NCBI RefSeq assembly: GCF_014195485.1
Contig: NZ_JACIBU010000001.1
Span: 434,001 to 498,000, forward strand
From: Modestobacter versicolor
GTDB taxonomy: Bacteria; Actinomycetota; Actinomycetes; Mycobacteriales; Geodermatophilaceae
Reading direction: 5' to 3'
Length of the DNA stretch: 64,000 nt
The position numbers and the translations under genes are program-made. Shown here one piece after another: positions 48,786 to 56,652 of the stretch. The notes under the pieces were generated by a model that saw only the letters and a list, made by a program, of their open reading frames with translations, did no database searches and was not told where the DNA came from. The first letter of the stretch is position 1; each line of letters begins with the position of its first letter.

Positions 48786-49466
48786 GTGAGCGCACAGCCG
48801 TCCGGTGCCGGGGAGGGTCCCGGCACGTCGGCGGTGGCCGGCGTCGAGCGCACCCGGGACGCCGAGCGCACCAGGGCCGACATCCTGGCCGTGGCCACCC
48901 GGGAGTTCGCCGACCAGGGCTACGCCGGCGCCCGGGTCAACGAGATCGCCGACAAGACCAGCACCACGAAGCGGATGATCTACTACTACTTCGGCGGCAA
49001 GGAGCAGCTCTACGTCGCCGTCCTCGAGCAGGCCTACCGCCGGATCCGCGCCCTCGAGCAGCAGCTGGACGTCGAGCACCTCGACCCCGTCGAGGCGATC
49101 CGCGAGCTGGCCGCCCTCACCTTCGACCACCACGAGCAGCACCCGGACTTCATCCGGTTGGTCAGCATCGAGAACATCCACCGCGCCGAGCACATCGCCC
49201 GCTCGACGGTGCTGTCCGGGCTGGCCAACCCCGCGCTGGACGTGCTCGGCGCGATCCTCCGTCGCGGCTGGGACGCCGGGGTGTTCCGCGAGGACGTCGA
49301 CGCCCTCGACGTCCACCAGGTCATCAGCGCCTACTGCGTCTTCCGGATCGCCAACCGGCACACCTTCGGCGCCATCTTCGGCCGCGACCTGCTCGACCCC
49401 GCGCAGCGGGAGCACCAGCGGACGATGCTCGGCGACCTCGTCGTGGCCCACCTGACCGCTCGCTGA
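48786..49466 (+). CDS. TetR-family transcriptional regulator
   Basis: A 226-residue regulator. A flexible lead of about 25 residues precedes the helix-turn-helix at about 28-75 (RADILAVATREFADQGYAGA, IADKTSTTKRMIYYYFGGKE), and the helical domain has the pattern DHHEQHPDFIRLVSIENIHR typical of the TetR_C_41 (NicS/PsrA-like) group found beside aromatic catabolism genes. GGAGGAGACCC is placed before the GTG at 48786. Its divergent neighbours are the TIM-barrel and 3-dehydroshikimate dehydratase genes, its likely targets. The ligand is probably a pathway acid (inference). Confidence 0.9.
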   Translation: MSAQPSGAGEGPGTSAVAGVERTRDAERTRADILAVATREFADQGYAGARVNEIADKTSTTKRMIYYYFGGKEQLYVAVLEQAYRRIRALEQQLDVEHLDPVEAIRELAALTFDHHEQHPDFIRLVSIENIHRAEHIARSTVLSGLANPALDVLGAILRRGWDAGVFREDVDALDVHQVISAYCVFRIANRHTFGAIFGRDLLDPAQREHQRTMLGDLVVAHLTAR

Positions 49467-49706
49467 CGGCGAGCACCGGGAGCCGGTCGACGAGGGCGCG
49501 GCCTGCGCCGTCGCCGGCGGTGTGCGCCGACACGCCAGGCCGACCAGGACGGCGGCCGGGTCGCCACGTGACGGCCCAGCCTGCGCTGGCTCGCGATGCC
49601 GTCGACCACGAGCCCGGGGCGGGCCGGTGCCCCGCCCGCGACCCGGTCTGCCGTCGTGCCGCTGACCAGCGTCGATCCGGGCGGCTCCCCACGGCAGACT
49701 GACACC

Positions 49707-50561
49707 GTGGAGCGGCATGACTTCGGCGCAGCAGTGCGCCACCTGCGGGGGACGACGGACCCCGCATCCGTCGGGCTGCCCGTCGGCGGCCGGCGGGTGC
49801 CCGGGCTGCGGCGGGAGGAGCTCGGCGACCTGGCCGGGATGTCCGCTGACTACGTCCGCCGGTTGGAGCAGGGGCGCAGCCACCCCTCGGCCGGCGTGGT
49901 GAACGCCATCGCCCGGGCCCTGCGGGTGGGACGGGCGGACTACGAGCGGCTCTGCGCGCTCGCCGGGTACGCCGCCGCGGACGGGCAGGTGCCGACCGAC
50001 CTCGGCCCGGGCGCGACGCGGCTGCTGGAGCGGTTCTCCGACACCCCGATGCTCGTCACCGACGCCGCGATGAACCTCGTCGCGGTCAACAGCGCGTTCC
50101 TGGCGCTGGAGCACTGGGACCTCACCGGGGACCGCTGGGAGTGGAACGTGGCCTGGCGCATCTTCTGCAGCCCGTTCGCGGCCTTCCAGCAGTCCGCGGC
50201 CGACGCGACCAGCCACGAGACGATCCAGGTGGCCCAGCTGAGAGCCGCGCTGCTGCGGTACCCCGGTGATGCGTCGCTCGCGGCCCTCGTGGACGAGCTG
50301 CGGAGCCGGAGCCGGCGGTTCGACACGCTGTGGCGGGCGCCGCGGCCGGTGACGGCCTACGAGAGCAGCGCGACGTTCACCCAGTCCGACGGCGACTCCG
50401 TCACGCTCGTCGGGAACCTGATCGCGATCCCCGGCGACGACCTGGCGGCCGTCATGCTCACTGCGGCGCCGGGCTCGCGCGACGCGGCCCGGCTGGTCGA
50501 GGTGGTCGGCGCGGCCGGCGGCCAGGCGGTCGTCAAGGTGGGCCAGTCCGGCCCAGGATGA
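49707..50561 (+). CDS. XRE-family regulator with MmyB-like ligand domain
   Basis: A 284-residue regulator. The helix-turn-helix is at about 8-70 (GGRRVPGLRREELGDLAGMS, DYVRRLEQGRSHPSAGVVNA), and the MmyB-like domain at about 105-270 (TRLLERFSDTPMLVTDAAMN, WNVAWRIFCSP, LRSRSRRFDTLWRAPRPV). Compared with the other two MmyB-type genes here, it lacks the WF(V/T)(H/D)P motif and has a shorter ligand region, so it forms a second subtype. The GTG at 49707 has no strong Shine-Dalgarno. It is followed at 68 bases by a quinone reductase gene on the same strand, its likely partner. Confidence 0.9.
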   Translation: MERHDFGAAVRHLRGTTDPASVGLPVGGRRVPGLRREELGDLAGMSADYVRRLEQGRSHPSAGVVNAIARALRVGRADYERLCALAGYAAADGQVPTDLGPGATRLLERFSDTPMLVTDAAMNLVAVNSAFLALEHWDLTGDRWEWNVAWRIFCSPFAAFQQSAADATSHETIQVAQLRAALLRYPGDASLAALVDELRSRSRRFDTLWRAPRPVTAYESSATFTQSDGDSVTLVGNLIAIPGDDLAAVMLTAAPGSRDAARLVEVVGAAGGQAVVKVGQSGPG

Positions 50562-50628
50562 CCGCGGCAGGACCTGCGACGTTGGGTGGCGTCTCGACCA
50601 CGGCACACCCAGAGGAGCAGGTCCAGCG

Positions 50629-51558
50629 ATGAAGGCAGTGCGTTTCCACGAGGTCGGCGGTCCCGAGGTCCTGCGCTACGAGGACGTCGAGCAGCCCGCC
50701 CCCGGCGCGGGTGAGGTACGGGTGCGGGTGGCGGCCTCGGCGTTCAACGCCGCCGACGCCGGCATGCGCGGCGGCTTCCTGCCGATCCCGGTCGTGCTGC
50801 CGCACGTGCCCGGGTACGACGTCTCCGGCACGGTCGACGCGCTCGGGGAGGGCGTCCGCGGCCTGCAGGTGGGGGACGCGGTGATCGGGTTCCTGCCGAT
50901 GGAGCGGGACGGCGGCGCGGCGGAGTACGTGATCGCCCCGGCGGACGCGCTGGTGCCGGCCCCCACGACGGTCCCGCTGCCCGACGCGGCGGGGCTGCCG
51001 TCGGTCGCGCTGACGGCCTGGCAGGCGCTGTTCGACCTCGGCGAGCTGACCGCCGGGCAGCGGGTCCTGGTCAACGGCGCGGGGGGAGTGGTCGGCAAGT
51101 ACGCCGTCGCACTGGCCACGCGGGCCGGCGTGCACGTCGTGGCGACCGCCAGCCCGCGCAGCAGCGACGCCGTCCGGGCGGCCGGGGCCGACGAGGTCAT
51201 CGACCACACCACCACGGACCTGCTGGACGCGGTCGACGAGCAGGTCGACGTCCTGCTCAACCTCGCCCCCATCGACCCCGACCGGTTCGCGGCGCTCGTG
51301 GCCCTGGTCCGCGACGGCGGCAAGGTCGTCAGCACCACCGCCTTCATGGCCACCCCCGGGGACGAGGCCCGCGGCGTCACCGCGGCGACCGTGTTCGTGC
51401 TGCCGAACCGCGACCGCCTCGCCGAGCTGGTGTCCCTGGTGGACAAGGGGGACCTGCAGGTCGAGGTCACCCGCCGCATCCCGCTGGCCGAGCTGCCCGG
51501 GCTGCACGCCGAGGCCGCTGCCGGTCGCATCGAGGGCAAGGTCGTCGTCGAGCCCTGA
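50629..51558 (+). CDS. NADP-dependent quinone oxidoreductase-like (MDR) enzyme
   Basis: A 309-residue zinc-free medium-chain reductase. The GroES-like domain is at about 1-120 (MKAVRFHEVGGPEVLRYEDV, VPGYDVSGTVDALGEGV), the NADP domain at about 125-270 with RVLVNGAGGVVGKYAVALA in place of the AxxGxxG loop and LPSVALTAWQALFDLG before it. The tail (AELPGLHAEAAAGRIEGKVV) is conserved. It should reduce quinones or enones in the cytosol. AGAGGAGCAGG stands before the ATG at 50629. It is downstream of an XRE gene on the same strand. Two decayed MDR N-termini elsewhere in the window come from a different member of this family. Confidence 0.92.
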   Translation: MKAVRFHEVGGPEVLRYEDVEQPAPGAGEVRVRVAASAFNAADAGMRGGFLPIPVVLPHVPGYDVSGTVDALGEGVRGLQVGDAVIGFLPMERDGGAAEYVIAPADALVPAPTTVPLPDAAGLPSVALTAWQALFDLGELTAGQRVLVNGAGGVVGKYAVALATRAGVHVVATASPRSSDAVRAAGADEVIDHTTTDLLDAVDEQVDVLLNLAPIDPDRFAALVALVRDGGKVVSTTAFMATPGDEARGVTAATVFVLPNRDRLAELVSLVDKGDLQVEVTRRIPLAELPGLHAEAAAGRIEGKVVVEP

Positions 51559-51608
51559 CCCCCGGGTGCCAGGGGCGGCCGACGTCGCTGACTCCGCGGG
51601 GGACCGGC

Positions 51609-52535
51609 TCAGCGGACGGGCAGCGTCGCCAGCCGGGCGGCCAGGTCCGCGTTGCGGCGCAGGAAGGGCACCCACCCGTCGGGCGCCCGGGTGCCCGGCA
51701 CCGGCCGGGAGCAGGTCTCCTGGTCCCAGGCACGGAGCCGGCCGTCCCGGATCCGCAGCCGGACCAGGACGTCGTCGCCCCAGGCGGTGACGTCCTGGTC
51801 GCCGTCGGCACCGGTCTCGCCGGGCGCGGTGACCCGCTGCGGTGCGACGACCCACCGGAGCGCCTCGATCTCCTCCTGCAGCCGGGCGGCGGCCTCGTAG
51901 GCCTGTGCCCCGGCCGCGGCGTCCCGCCGGGCGGTCAGCGCCGCCAGCGCGCCGGCGACCGCCGTCGGCTCGCGGTCCAGCACCGACTCGACGGCGCTCG
52001 CCAGCTGCGCGACGGGGGTGTCGTGCCCGCCGCGCACCCGCGCGAGCTCGCGCTCGCCCGCGGTCCGGCCCGGGCCGGCGTGACCGATCGGGTACAGCCG
52101 CTCCAGCCCGGAGACGGCCAGCTTCACCTTGCGGGCGCCGAGGTAGGGGCCGAAGCAGCGGGCTCCCGGTGCCGGCCGGTGCGCCGGGGCGAGGCCGAGC
52201 CGCGGCGCCTCCGGCGAGGGGTCCAGGCGGATGCTGACGGGCACCTCCAGACCGCCGACGATCCGGTTCCACGGTGGCATCGACCGCTCGAGCAGGTTGC
52301 GTTCGGCCCAGGCCGCCTCGTGCGCGGAGTCGCAGACGAGCGCCTCGATCCGGGCGACCCGGAGCACCATCCGGCGCAAGTGGCGGCGGTCCCGCAGGTC
52401 GCCCCAGTAGGAGCTCACCCGGCGGCGCAGCTCGACGGCCCGCCCGACGTAGAGCACGCGGCCGCCGTCGTCCCGGAAGCGGTACACCCCCGGGGCGGCC
52501 GGCAGCGCGGCTACGGCGTCCGGTCGGGCGGGCAT
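51609..52535 (-). CDS. GIY-YIG nuclease with UVR motif, UvrC N-terminal-like
   Basis: A 308-residue protein that matches the N-terminal half of UvrC. GIY-YIG is at about 10-85 (PGVYRFRDDGGRVLYVGRAV, with ELRRRVSSYWGD), a Glu in AAWAERNLLE supplies the metal site, and a UVR helix pair is at about 205-240 (ARRDAAAGAQAYEAAARLQE). The UvrC C-terminal RNase H-like nuclease and the helix-hairpin-helix part are absent, as in Cho-like single-nick enzymes. It may make a 3-prime incision in DNA repair, but the Cho role is only known in other bacteria. The ATG at 52535 fits the first strand. No repair gene adjoins. Confidence 0.82.
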   Translation of the reverse strand: MPARPDAVAALPAAPGVYRFRDDGGRVLYVGRAVELRRRVSSYWGDLRDRRHLRRMVLRVARIEALVCDSAHEAAWAERNLLERSMPPWNRIVGGLEVPVSIRLDPSPEAPRLGLAPAHRPAPGARCFGPYLGARKVKLAVSGLERLYPIGHAGPGRTAGERELARVRGGHDTPVAQLASAVESVLDREPTAVAGALAALTARRDAAAGAQAYEAAARLQEEIEALRWVVAPQRVTAPGETGADGDQDVTAWGDDVLVRLRIRDGRLRAWDQETCSRPVPGTRAPDGWVPFLRRNADLAARLATLPVR

Positions 52536-52638
52536 CCCGACATCCTGCGCACGCGATCGGTGCCCGTCGTGGCGCCACGCCCGACGGCTGGCCCATGTCC
52601 CACCGATCACACCGTGCTCTCCCGAGCCTCCTCCGGAG

Positions 52639-53367
52639 TCAGGACGCGGTGAGCAGCCGGCGGTGGAGCACGGCGTCCGGGCTGAGGGTGACCAGGGCGT
52701 CGGTGAGCGCGTCGGCGGCGGCGGTGAGGGCGGCGTCGTCGAGCGGGGCGAGGGCGTCGAGGATGAACACGGCGTCGGTGGTGGTCGTGGTGATCCGGGT
52801 GCGGATGCCCTGCCGCCAGTTCCAGCGGCGGCAGGTGACCCCGGCGCCGTCGCGCCAGACCACCTCGCCGGCGTCCGGGTGCTCGATCACCGGCCGGCCA
52901 CCGGCGGTGGTGTCGAAGTCCTCGTCCCCGGTGGCGCGGACCAGCCGGGCCGGGCCGGTGTAGGCGTCGCGGTCCTCACCGCCGACGGGCAGCAGGTGGG
53001 CGATGGAGACGGCGTTGTAGACGTCGGTGATGCGGTCGATGCGGGGCAGGCCGTCGGGGTCGAGGCGGCGGAGGAGGGCCTCGACGCTGGGGCGGGTGCG
53101 CTGGGGCTTGGCGCCGAAGGCGCGGTAGGCCTCGCGCCAGGCGGCCGGGTGCGGCAGCTGCTCGGGCGGCTGCCCGGCCAGCGCGCGCCGGGCGGTCGCC
53201 TCGGCGGCGGCCAGGACGCGCTCGCTGTGCTCGTCGCTCGGGCCGCCGCGCAGCCCGTCGGCGGTGATCAGCACGGCCCGGTAGTCGGGCCGCAGGGTGG
53301 ACACCGCCGGGTCCACGAACGCGGCGGCCAGCCACTCGCGCGGGTCGGTCGGCTCGGGTGCGGTCAT
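52639..53367 (-). CDS. B3/B4 tRNA-binding-like domain protein
   Basis: A 242-residue protein made of one B3/B4 domain, the fold found in the beta subunit of phenylalanyl-tRNA synthetase and in free-standing proteins that may edit or bind aminoacyl-tRNA. Landmarks are VSTLRPDYRAVLITADGL, WREAYRAFGAKPQRTRPS, VEALLRRLDPDGLPRIDRIT and VYNAVSIAHLLPVGGED, all in standard order, ending in VFILDALAPLDD. The ATG at 53367 is the family start. The free-standing role is unclear. It is followed upstream by a HATPase gene on the same strand, 47 bases apart, with no obvious functional link. Confidence 0.86.
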   Translation of the reverse strand: MTAPEPTDPREWLAAAFVDPAVSTLRPDYRAVLITADGLRGGPSDEHSERVLAAAEATARRALAGQPPEQLPHPAAWREAYRAFGAKPQRTRPSVEALLRRLDPDGLPRIDRITDVYNAVSIAHLLPVGGEDRDAYTGPARLVRATGDEDFDTTAGGRPVIEHPDAGEVVWRDGAGVTCRRWNWRQGIRTRITTTTTDAVFILDALAPLDDAALTAAADALTDALVTLSPDAVLHRRLLTAS

Positions 53368-53414
53368 CGGGGTGCCTTCGTGGTCGGATGCGGGCCCGGT
53401 GCAGCGGTCTCGGG

Positions 53415-53861
53415 TCAGTCGTCGTGGGACGGCATGACGGCCCAGACGACCTTGTGGTCGCCGGTCGCGAACCAGCCGCAGTCCAGCGCGAAGTCGGCCA
53501 CCATGCCGAGGCCCATGCCGCCGTGGCTGGGGTCGCGGGTGGACGTGGGGCGCGGGGGGTCCTCCGCGGCCCGGTCTGCGACGGAGAGGAGCACCCCGCC
53601 CTCGCTGGTGCAGACCTCGACGTCCACCGGCGCGCGGCCGTGCCGGAGCGCGTTGGACATCAGCTCGTCGAGGGCCAGCACGGACTCCTCGATGCGGTTC
53701 GCCCGCAGCTGGGGCGAGTCCGCCACCGCGTCGGTGACCCAGGCCCGGAACTGCCGGCGGACGCCGGGGAGGTCGCGCACGTGCCGCGGGGACCACGTCC
53801 GGCAGTCGACGCCCTCGGGCGGACGGGCCGCGACCCAGGGGCGTGCCGGTTCAGCGTGCAT
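53415..53861 (-). CDS. HATPase_c_2 ATP-binding protein (anti-sigma kinase type)
   Basis: A 148-residue kinase-like protein. Seen are the helix LPGVRRQFRAWVTDAVADSP, the N-box ALDELMSNALRHGRAP at about 72-87, the aspartate loop LSVADRAAEDPP and the glycine-rich lid GGMGLGMVADFALD. It is the third such gene in the window but lies far from the 12-22 kb hub. It could serve as an anti-sigma kinase or, since STAS and sigma genes are not adjacent, as part of a dispersed partner-switching network. The ATG at 53861 leaves a short lead of about 30 residues. Confidence 0.87.
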   Translation of the reverse strand: MHAEPARPWVAARPPEGVDCRTWSPRHVRDLPGVRRQFRAWVTDAVADSPQLRANRIEESVLALDELMSNALRHGRAPVDVEVCTSEGGVLLSVADRAAEDPPRPTSTRDPSHGGMGLGMVADFALDCGWFATGDHKVVWAVMPSHDD

Positions 53862-53954
53862 ACCGCGCGGACCTCCGTGGACGACGCCGCGCCGGACGAC
53901 GCACCGGGGGGACTGCCCGAGCCGGCGCCGGGCCACACATGCCCGTCGGGCGGC

Positions 53955-54092
53955 TCACCCCTGCGGCTGCCTGCGCACCATCTCGCCGATCCAGACCGGG
54001 GCGAACGGTGAGGTGCAGTCCTCGGGGGTCGGGGAGTCCAGCTCGGCCATCACCTCGGCGACCGGTGGCGCGGTCGCTGCCGCCTGCGGCAT
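53955..54092 (-). CDS. Small protein of 45 residues, unknown function
   Basis: A short open frame from an ATG at 54092 with GGAG six bases upstream. It encodes 45 residues (AAATAPPVAEVMAELDSPTP, EDCTSPFAPVWIGEMVRRQP). No family is recognised. The Glu-Asp-Pro-Trp composition is less alanine/arginine-heavy than chance antisense frames in this DNA, and the frame fills the space between the HATPase gene and the PaaX-like gene. It may be a real small protein or noise. Confidence 0.35.
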   Translation of the reverse strand: MPQAAATAPPVAEVMAELDSPTPEDCTSPFAPVWIGEMVRRQPQG

Positions 54093-54240
54093 CGGGATCT
54101 CCGGTTCGTCAGGGGGAGGCGCTCGCCACCAGGATCCGGTGGTCAGGGCCCTGCCACCAGTGGTCCGCCCGTCCCTCCGGTGCGCGGACAGCTCGCGGCC
54201 GGCCTGGCAGGGTGGGTGCGCCGGCCACGGAGGAGGGCAG

Positions 54241-55068
54241 ATGACCGACCGCGTCACCGAGGTGCGCGTCAAGCCGCAGGAGCTCCTGCTGTCGCTGGGC
54301 GGCGCGCTGGTCCTGGACCAGCACGAGGAGTCCCTCCCCACCAGGGTGTTCCTCGACGTCCTCCGGTCGCTGGGCGTCAGCGACGATGCCACCAGGTCGG
54401 TGCTCACCCGGCTCACCGAGCGCGGTCTGCTGACCCGCCAGCAGGACGGGCGGGTGGTCAGCTACGGCCTGACCGACACGTCGCGGAAGGTGCTGCGGGA
54501 AGGGCGGGACCGGGTCGAGGCCGCCGAGCCCTTCCACCAGACCAGCCCGGACTGGACGCTGCTGAGCTTCTCCCTCCCCGAGACGCAGCGGGACGTCCGG
54601 TCCCGGCTGCGGTCCCGGCTCTCCTGGGCGGGGTTCGGCTGCCTGCGCGACGGGCTGTGGGTGGCGCCGGGCCGCGTCGACCTGGACCGGATCGTCGCCG
54701 TGGGTGCGGAGGTCGAGGGCCTGCAGATCGACGGGTTCGTCGCCTCGCCCACCCCCGGCACGGACGTCGCCCGGTTCGTCCGGCGGGCCTGGGACCTCCC
54801 CGCCCTGCGCCGCGAGCACGAGGCCTTCCTGCACCGGTGGGAGCGGCCGCTGCCCCGCGACGGGGACCCGATCGCCCTGTTCACCCTCCTCGGCGCCCAC
54901 TGGGTCCGGCTGCTCCGGCTCGACCCGGTGCTGCCCGAGCAGTACCTCGGGGAGGACTGGCCCGCCCGCCGCTCGGCGAGCGCGCACCGCGCCGCCTTCG
55001 CCGCCCTGCAACCCCGCGCGCGGGCGGAGTTCACCGACCTGGTCAGGGACGCGCGCGCCCGCCGGTGA
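54241..55068 (+). CDS. PaaX-family transcriptional regulator
   Basis: A 275-residue regulator in PaaX order. The N-terminal winged helix (about 10-80; RVFLDVLRSLGVSDDATRSV, LTRLTERGLLTRQQDGRVVS) binds DNA; the middle domain (about 95-180; TLLSFSLPETQRDVRSRLRS, CLRDGLWVAPG) and the C-terminal domain (about 185-270; WDLPALRREHEAFLHRWERP) are characteristic. PaaX represses phenylacetate catabolism through phenylacetyl-CoA, but no paa genes are in the window and the adjacent secreted hydrolase may be its target. The ATG at 54241 fits the family start. Confidence 0.88.
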   Translation: MTDRVTEVRVKPQELLLSLGGALVLDQHEESLPTRVFLDVLRSLGVSDDATRSVLTRLTERGLLTRQQDGRVVSYGLTDTSRKVLREGRDRVEAAEPFHQTSPDWTLLSFSLPETQRDVRSRLRSRLSWAGFGCLRDGLWVAPGRVDLDRIVAVGAEVEGLQIDGFVASPTPGTDVARFVRRAWDLPALRREHEAFLHRWERPLPRDGDPIALFTLLGAHWVRLLRLDPVLPEQYLGEDWPARRSASAHRAAFAALQPRARAEFTDLVRDARARR

Positions 55069-55110
55069 CCGCAGGACGTGGTCTGGCTCACAGAAAAGGT
55101 CGGTGAATCG

Positions 55111-55139
55111 TTGACGGTCGTCCAGCGGGCTCCTAGCGT
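55111..55139 (+). promoter_or_regulatory. Promoter of the secreted hydrolase gene
   Basis: TTGACG (55111-55116), a 17-base spacer and TAGCGT (55134-55139) form a sigma-A-type promoter; transcription would start near 55146, 15 bases before the GTG at 55161. The spacing to the start codon leaves a short leader. Confidence 0.6.
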
Positions 55140-55160
55140 CACCGGCATCCCGGACCCGTC

Positions 55161-56573
55161 GTGAGGAACCTGATGTCCCCTCGATCCCGCGTCACCGGCG
55201 TGGCCTGCGCCTTGGCCCTCTCCGTCATCGCCGTCCCGTCCGCCGCCGCCGCTGGGGAGCCGCCGGCGGCGCAGCACCTCGAGGGGACGGTGGACGACGG
55301 GGCGACCCCGTGGGTCGCCGACGTCCCGGCCGGCTGGAACGGCACCGTGCTGCTCTACGGCCACGGCTACCGGCCCAGCTTCGCGCCCATCCCGAACACC
55401 CCCGAGAACGCGCCGGACGACGAGACCCGGCAGGCCCTGCTCGACCGCGGGTACGCGCTGGTCGGGTCGTCCTACGAGCGCAGCGGCTGGACGCTGGACA
55501 CCGCCGCCGAGGACCAGCTGCAGACGCTGGACGCGTTCAGCGCCGCGGTCGGGCAGCCCTCCCGGGTGCTCGCCGTCGGCACCTCCATGGGCGGCCTGGT
55601 GACCGGGCAGCTGGCCGAGCTCCCGGGTACGCCGATCGACGGGGCGCTGCCCACGTGCGGGCTCGTGCACGGTGGCGTCGACCTGCTGAACTACCAGCTC
55701 GACGGGGCGCACGCGATCGCCCAGCTGCTCGTGCCCGCGGGCACCGACGTCCGGCTGGCCGACTACGGGGGAGACCTGGCCGCCGTCAACGCCGCGGCGG
55801 GCACCCTCACCGACGCCGTCCTGGCGGCGCAGGACGACCCGGCGGGGCGCGCCCGGATCGCCCTCGCCGCCGCGCTCTACCACCTGCCCCGCTGGGCCGA
55901 GGGCCAGCCGGAACCGGCTCGCCGGGACCACGAGGCGCAGGTGGACGCGCAGGTCGCCCAGTTCTCGACGGCGCTGGGCTTCACCTACCCGGCGCGGGTC
56001 GACATCGAGACCACCGTCGGCGGCAACCCGTCGTGGAACGCCGGGGTCGACTACCGGGCGCTGCTGCGGCACGCCGACGAGCGCGTCCAGGTGGAGGCGC
56101 TGTACCGCGCGGCCGGCCTCGACCTGGACGCCGACCTCGCCCGGCTCACCGAGACCGCGGCGGTGACCCCCGACGAGGGCGCGCTGCAGCGGGCGTACGC
56201 CACCTCCGAGCTCACCGGCGACCTCCAGGTCCCCGTCCTCAGCCTGCACACCACGCACGACGTCCTGGCGCCGGTGCAGGTCGAGGAGGAGTACGCGGAG
56301 ACCGTGCGGCAGGCCGGCGCGACGGGCCTGCTGCGCCAGGCGTTCGTGCACCGGCTGGGCCACTGCGCGTTCACCCCGGCGGAGCTGGTCGCCTCCGTCG
56401 AGGCCCTCGACCAGCGGGTCGCCACCGGTCGCTGGGGAGCGGCGGCCGACCCCCGCAGGCTGGACGCCGCCGCCGAGCGGCTCGGCCTCGGCGCGTCGGA
56501 GATCCTGCCCCGCTACCGGCCGGCCGAGTGGCTGGGTGACCGGGGCGGCCTGTTCGGGCGCCCCCGCTACTGA
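55161..56573 (+). CDS. Secreted alpha/beta hydrolase
   Basis: A 470-residue exported hydrolase. A signal peptide covers about residues 1-31 (SRVTGVACALALSVIAVPSAAAAG, ending in an Ala-x-Ala site). The catalytic domain has the nucleophile elbow GTSMGG at about 138-143, the acid probably the Asp in LHTTHDVLAPV and the His in RLGHCAFTPAE. Two inserted segments (about 180-260) form a lid. The overall pattern is like the S9/DAP-related or tannase-like esterases of actinobacteria; the substrate is unknown. A GTG at 55161 is used; an ATG four codons later is possible. No operon partner; it converges with an MMPL gene. Confidence 0.85.
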   Translation: MRNLMSPRSRVTGVACALALSVIAVPSAAAAGEPPAAQHLEGTVDDGATPWVADVPAGWNGTVLLYGHGYRPSFAPIPNTPENAPDDETRQALLDRGYALVGSSYERSGWTLDTAAEDQLQTLDAFSAAVGQPSRVLAVGTSMGGLVTGQLAELPGTPIDGALPTCGLVHGGVDLLNYQLDGAHAIAQLLVPAGTDVRLADYGGDLAAVNAAAGTLTDAVLAAQDDPAGRARIALAAALYHLPRWAEGQPEPARRDHEAQVDAQVAQFSTALGFTYPARVDIETTVGGNPSWNAGVDYRALLRHADERVQVEALYRAAGLDLDADLARLTETAAVTPDEGALQRAYATSELTGDLQVPVLSLHTTHDVLAPVQVEEEYAETVRQAGATGLLRQAFVHRLGHCAFTPAELVASVEALDQRVATGRWGAAADPRRLDAAAERLGLGASEILPRYRPAEWLGDRGGLFGRPRY

Positions 56574-56584
56574 CCGCCAGGCCA

Positions 56585-56607
56585 GGGCACGGGAACGACG
56601 GGTGCCC
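56585..56607. terminator. Hairpin between secreted hydrolase and MMPL gene
   Basis: GGGCAC (56585-56590) pairs with GTGCCC (56602-56607) around 11 bases, just after the hydrolase stop. Downstream, 56621-56644 is a tandem CCGGG repeat (four copies plus CCGG), which may itself fold. Confidence 0.5.
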
Positions 56608-56652
56608 GGCCCAGACCCGCCCGGGCCGGGCCGGGCCGGGCCGGCGGCGCGA

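Noticed and set aside
49467..49706. Minus-strand frames in the gap before the XRE gene that might be a further gene remnant
   Set aside because: Some stretches look protein-like (GAHTAGDGAGRALVDRLPVL after a frameshift), but no family could be recognised and frames must be joined by hand.
56621..56644. CCGGG tandem repeat as a functional element
   Set aside because: Four and a half copies of a five-base GC unit after a gene end in such GC-rich DNA can arise by slippage; nothing ties it to a protein or process.
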